Assembly (NCBI RefSeq): GCF_008824185.1
Contig: NZ_CP044426.1
Location: forward strand, 496,001 to 560,000
Length of the DNA: 64,000 bases
Reading direction: 5' to 3'
DNA from: Paracoccus pantotrophus
Lineage (GTDB): Bacteria; Pseudomonadota; Alphaproteobacteria; Rhodobacterales; Rhodobacteraceae
Position numbers and translations under genes: made by a program
In this document: in pieces, positions 61,407 to 64,000 of the stretch
Layout of the letters: each line of letters opens with the position of its first letter
Position numbering within the stretch: the first letter of the stretch is position 1
Notes under the pieces: generated by a model
The model's database searches: none
Seen by the model: only the letters and a program-made list of their open reading frames with translations
Told to the model about the DNA's origin: nothing

Positions 61407-62774
61407 ATGAGCTTTGGATTTCCCGAACTGGCGGCGATCCGGCTGGGCTTTGGTCTGTCGCCGCTGATGCCGCCGCCCGCCGATGTCGAGGCGGTTCTGG
61501 CCGGTCCCGCAAGCGCCGGTCCTGGCCCCGAGGCGATGACCACCGAAAAGGCCAGCGCCTTCGCGACGCGGTTTCGCGAACTCCGCCTGGCCCGGCGCGA
61601 GGAGCGGCCCGAGCCGCCCGAGGGGCAGGAGGCCGAGCGCCGGCTCGGCGAACTGCCGGTCGAGGGCCTGCGCCTCCGGGTGATCCGCGCCCTGGACGAC
61701 CCGATCGGCTTCGGCGAAAGGCTGGTGCAGTTCTGGGCCGACCATTTCACCGTCCGCGCGGCCGACAAGATGAACAATGCGCTGGCGCTGGCCTTCGTGG
61801 ACGAGGCGATCCGCCCGCATGTGAACGGCCGGTTCGAGGACATGTTCCTTGCCGCCGACACCCATCCGATGATGCTGGTCTATCTGGACCAGATCTCCAG
61901 CCGCGGACCGGGCTCGCCCGTCGCCCGGCGCCGCCCGGATCGCCATTTCGGGCTGAACGAGAACCTGGCCCGCGAGGCGCTGGAGCTGCATTCGCTGGGC
62001 GTGGGCGCCGGCTACGACCAAAAGGACGTGCGCGAACTGGCCAAGCTGCTGACCGGGCTCAGCTTCTCGCATCAGGCGGGCTTCGCCTTTCGCCCGCTCT
62101 GGGCCGAGCCGGGCGCCGAGACGGTGTTGGGCCGGGCCTATGGCGGCGGCCGGCGCGACGGGCTCGACGCCATCCGCGACGCCTTTCGCGACATCGCCCG
62201 CCGGCCCGAGACCGCGCGGCATCTGTCGCGCAAGCTGGCGGTGCATTTCGTCTCGGACGACCCGTCCGAGGATCTGGTCGAGGCCATGGCGGCCACCTGG
62301 CGCGACACGGGCGGCGACCTGCCGCAGGTCTATCGCGTGCTGGCCAGCCATCCCGACCTGGCGTCCGGCCTGCGGCAGAAGGTGCGCCAGCCCTTCGATT
62401 TCTGCGTGGCCGGGCTCAGGGCGCTGGGCATCCGCGGCGAAGGGATCGCCCGGCTGGAACTGTCCGCGTTCCGCCGCATCGCCTGGGGCCCGCTCGAGGC
62501 CATGGGCCAGCCCTGGGGCCGGCCCAAGGGCCCCGACGGCTGGCCCGAGGCGGCCGATGCCTGGATCGCGGCGCAGACCCTGGCCGCGCGGATCAACTGG
62601 TCGCTGCGCATTCCCCGCCTGCTGCTGGACGAATTGCCCGACCCGCGCGAGATGCTGGTCTCGGCCTTCGGCGGCACGCAATCGGCGGAACTGGCCTGGG
62701 CCGTACCCAAGGCGGAATCGGCGGCCGAGGGCGTGGCGCTGATCCTCGCCTCGGGCGATTTCAACCGGCGATAG
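61407..62774 (+). CDS. DUF1800 domain protein
   Basis: 455 aa. The family signature is clear: LVQFWADHFTVRAADKM, YLDQISSRGPGSP, FGLNENLAREALELHSLGVG and DVRELAKLLTGLSF; the end has FGGTQSAELAWAVPKAES. DUF1800 proteins are nearly always encoded just before a DUF1501 protein, as here, and the pair is often exported. No signal peptide is visible in this copy, so it may leave the cell together with its Tat partner. Function unknown. AAGGATG lies upstream of ATG 61407. Confidence 0.92.
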   Translation: MSFGFPELAAIRLGFGLSPLMPPPADVEAVLAGPASAGPGPEAMTTEKASAFATRFRELRLARREERPEPPEGQEAERRLGELPVEGLRLRVIRALDDPIGFGERLVQFWADHFTVRAADKMNNALALAFVDEAIRPHVNGRFEDMFLAADTHPMMLVYLDQISSRGPGSPVARRRPDRHFGLNENLAREALELHSLGVGAGYDQKDVRELAKLLTGLSFSHQAGFAFRPLWAEPGAETVLGRAYGGGRRDGLDAIRDAFRDIARRPETARHLSRKLAVHFVSDDPSEDLVEAMAATWRDTGGDLPQVYRVLASHPDLASGLRQKVRQPFDFCVAGLRALGIRGEGIARLELSAFRRIAWGPLEAMGQPWGRPKGPDGWPEAADAWIAAQTLAARINWSLRIPRLLLDELPDPREMLVSAFGGTQSAELAWAVPKAESAAEGVALILASGDFNRR

Positions 62775-62786
62775 GAGGATGGGCAG

Positions 62787-63968
62787 ATGCTGACACTGGA
62801 CCGGCGCCTGTTTCTGAAGGGGGCGGCGCTGATCGGCTGCTCGGCCGCGGCGCATCCGCTGATGAGTTCGATGACCTTCGCGGCGCTGCCGGGCGAGAAC
62901 CGGCTGGTCGTCATCATCCTGCGCGGGGCCATGGACGGGCTGGACGCGATCCAGCCCTATGGCGACCCGATGCTGCGCAAGCTGCGCCGCAGCCTGTCGG
63001 TCGGGCCGGAAAACGGTGCGCTGGACCTCGATGGCTTCTATGCGCTGCATCCGCGGCTGGAGCCGCTCTTGCCGCTGTGGCAAAAGGGCGAGCTGGCCTG
63101 CGCCCATGCCGTCTCGACCCCCTATCGCGACAAGCGCAGCCATTTCGACGGCCAGGATCTGCTGGAGGCGGGCACCGGCAACGACCTGCCGGTGGACCGG
63201 CGGGTGGGTGGCTGGCTGAACCGGCTGCTGCAGGCGATGCCGGACGCCACGGCCGAGACCGCCTATTCCGTCGGCGTCGAGCAGATGAAGATCCTGACCG
63301 GCAAGGCCGCGCATCTCAGCTGGGCGCCGCGGGCCTGGCTGAAGCTGTCGCCGCAGGCGCAGATGCTGCTGGAGCATGTCTATCACGACGACCCGCTGTT
63401 TCGCGACGCGGCGCAGGATGCGACGCAGATCAGCGCCGAGACCTCGGACCTGGGCAAGATGCCGGGGCCGACCGCCGATGCGCAGGCGCTGGCCGCCTTT
63501 GCCGCCAGCCGGCTGAATGCCGCAAGCCGCATCGCCGCCTTTTCGCTGGCCGGCTGGGACAGCCATGCCAACCAGGCCGCCGTGCTGGGCCGGGGGTTGG
63601 ACCGGCTGGCGGCGGCGATCCTGAAGCTGCGCGAAGGCCTGGGGCCGAACTGGGATCGCACCACGGTTCTGGCCATGACCGAGTTCGGCCGCACCGTGCG
63701 CGAGAACGGCTCGGGCGGGACAGATCACGGCACCGGCGGCGCGCTGTTGATGGCAGGCGGCGCGATCCGGGGCGGTCGCGCCTTCGGCGACTGGCCGGGC
63801 CTGGGCGAGGGCCAGCTTTATGCCGGCCGCGACCTGATGCCCACGCGCGACATCCGCGCCTATGCCGCCTGGGCCATGCATGGGCTGTTCGGGATCGCGC
63901 GCGACAGGCTGGAGCGCGAGATCTTTCCCGGCCTTGACCTTGGCGGCGATCCGCGGATGCTGGCCTGA
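62787..63968 (+). CDS. DUF1501 domain protein, Tat-exported
   Basis: 393 aa. N-terminus MLTLDRRLFLKGAALIGCSA contains the twin-arginine motif DRRLFLK and a weak hydrophobic core, so Tat export as a folded protein is likely. The sulfatase/phosphatase-like core of DUF1501 is visible: LVVIILRGAMDGLDAIQPYG, RSHFDGQDLLEAGTG, LAGWDSHANQAA, MTEFGRTVRENGSGGTDHGT. These resemble alkaline-phosphatase superfamily metal sites. It follows the DUF1800 gene after 12 bases and GGAGG-type ribosome-binding site. Substrate unknown. Confidence 0.93.
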   Translation: MLTLDRRLFLKGAALIGCSAAAHPLMSSMTFAALPGENRLVVIILRGAMDGLDAIQPYGDPMLRKLRRSLSVGPENGALDLDGFYALHPRLEPLLPLWQKGELACAHAVSTPYRDKRSHFDGQDLLEAGTGNDLPVDRRVGGWLNRLLQAMPDATAETAYSVGVEQMKILTGKAAHLSWAPRAWLKLSPQAQMLLEHVYHDDPLFRDAAQDATQISAETSDLGKMPGPTADAQALAAFAASRLNAASRIAAFSLAGWDSHANQAAVLGRGLDRLAAAILKLREGLGPNWDRTTVLAMTEFGRTVRENGSGGTDHGTGGALLMAGGAIRGGRAFGDWPGLGEGQLYAGRDLMPTRDIRAYAAWAMHGLFGIARDRLEREIFPGLDLGGDPRMLA

Positions 63969-64000
63969 GCCTTCGCCGGAGCTCTGCCCATGTCCCAGGA

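Noticed and set aside
63990..64000. ATG near the window end as start of another gene
   Set aside because: Only three codons are visible and no clear ribosome-binding site precedes it.

Overview
The window is one 64 kb piece of a GC-rich alphaproteobacterial chromosome. The nuo (nqo) layout, with extra reading frames between the complex I genes and a birA gene at its end, fits Rhodobacterales and most closely Paracoccus (P. denitrificans or a near relative). Other clade-typical content agrees: a class II aroA, a CobC-type threonine-phosphate decarboxylase, an aerobic CobS/CobT cobaltochelatase, RNase J and RpoH. The species call is inference from gene content and remembered family features; no search was run. 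I see no insertion sequence, prophage, CRISPR array, rRNA or tRNA, so most of this is core chromosome.

Layout. 1-12794: the distal half of the respiratory complex I operon (nuoF 3' end, G, H, I, J, K, L, M, N), with a DUF5333 protein, a 50-aa exported peptide, a possible 40-aa ORF, a lipoprotein, a 60-aa ORF and two tandem carboxymuconolactone-decarboxylase paralogues lying between the subunits. 12787-18160: birA, coaX, rnj, trmB, aroA. A bidirectional terminator inside an inverted pair of a short repeat separates aroA from prpE and maeB (minus strand). The prpE leader carries two perfect TTTGCAAA sites of the kind bound by short-chain acyl-CoA regulators. 22934-27384: a fully overlapping nucleoside-salvage operon, cdd-deoA-deoB-add-upp.

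27454-42786: housekeeping and envelope genes: a SPOR protein, a membrane protein resembling a peptidase without its active site, rpoH, rluD, a DUF6476-like gene, ubiK-like, lgt, a MidA/NDUFAF7-like methyltransferase, pgeF, an AT-richer lipoprotein, an Lrp regulator, trxB, a shortened ATP-sulfurylase-like protein, DUF1150 with a small heat-shock protein, purE-purK, and cobC.

43013-64000: YbjN, proC-csaA-hydroxyacid dehydrogenase-glycerate kinase (tightly coupled), a DUF475/TerC membrane protein, aminopeptidase P, a frameshifted glycosyltransferase, cobT, an exported protein and cobS, a DUF808 protein, a D-lactate-dehydrogenase-like flavoprotein, DUF2267, a GH25 lipoprotein lysozyme overlapping a CPBP protease, aspS, and an exported DUF1800-DUF1501 pair.

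There is no obvious new defence or mobile system. The best leads are the accessory frames inside the complex I operon, the TTTGCAAA array at prpE, the repeat family at convergent gene ends, the two catalytically degenerate enzyme relatives (28532-29551 and 37620-38387), the foreign-looking gene between cobS and cobT, and the glycosyltransferase frameshift.
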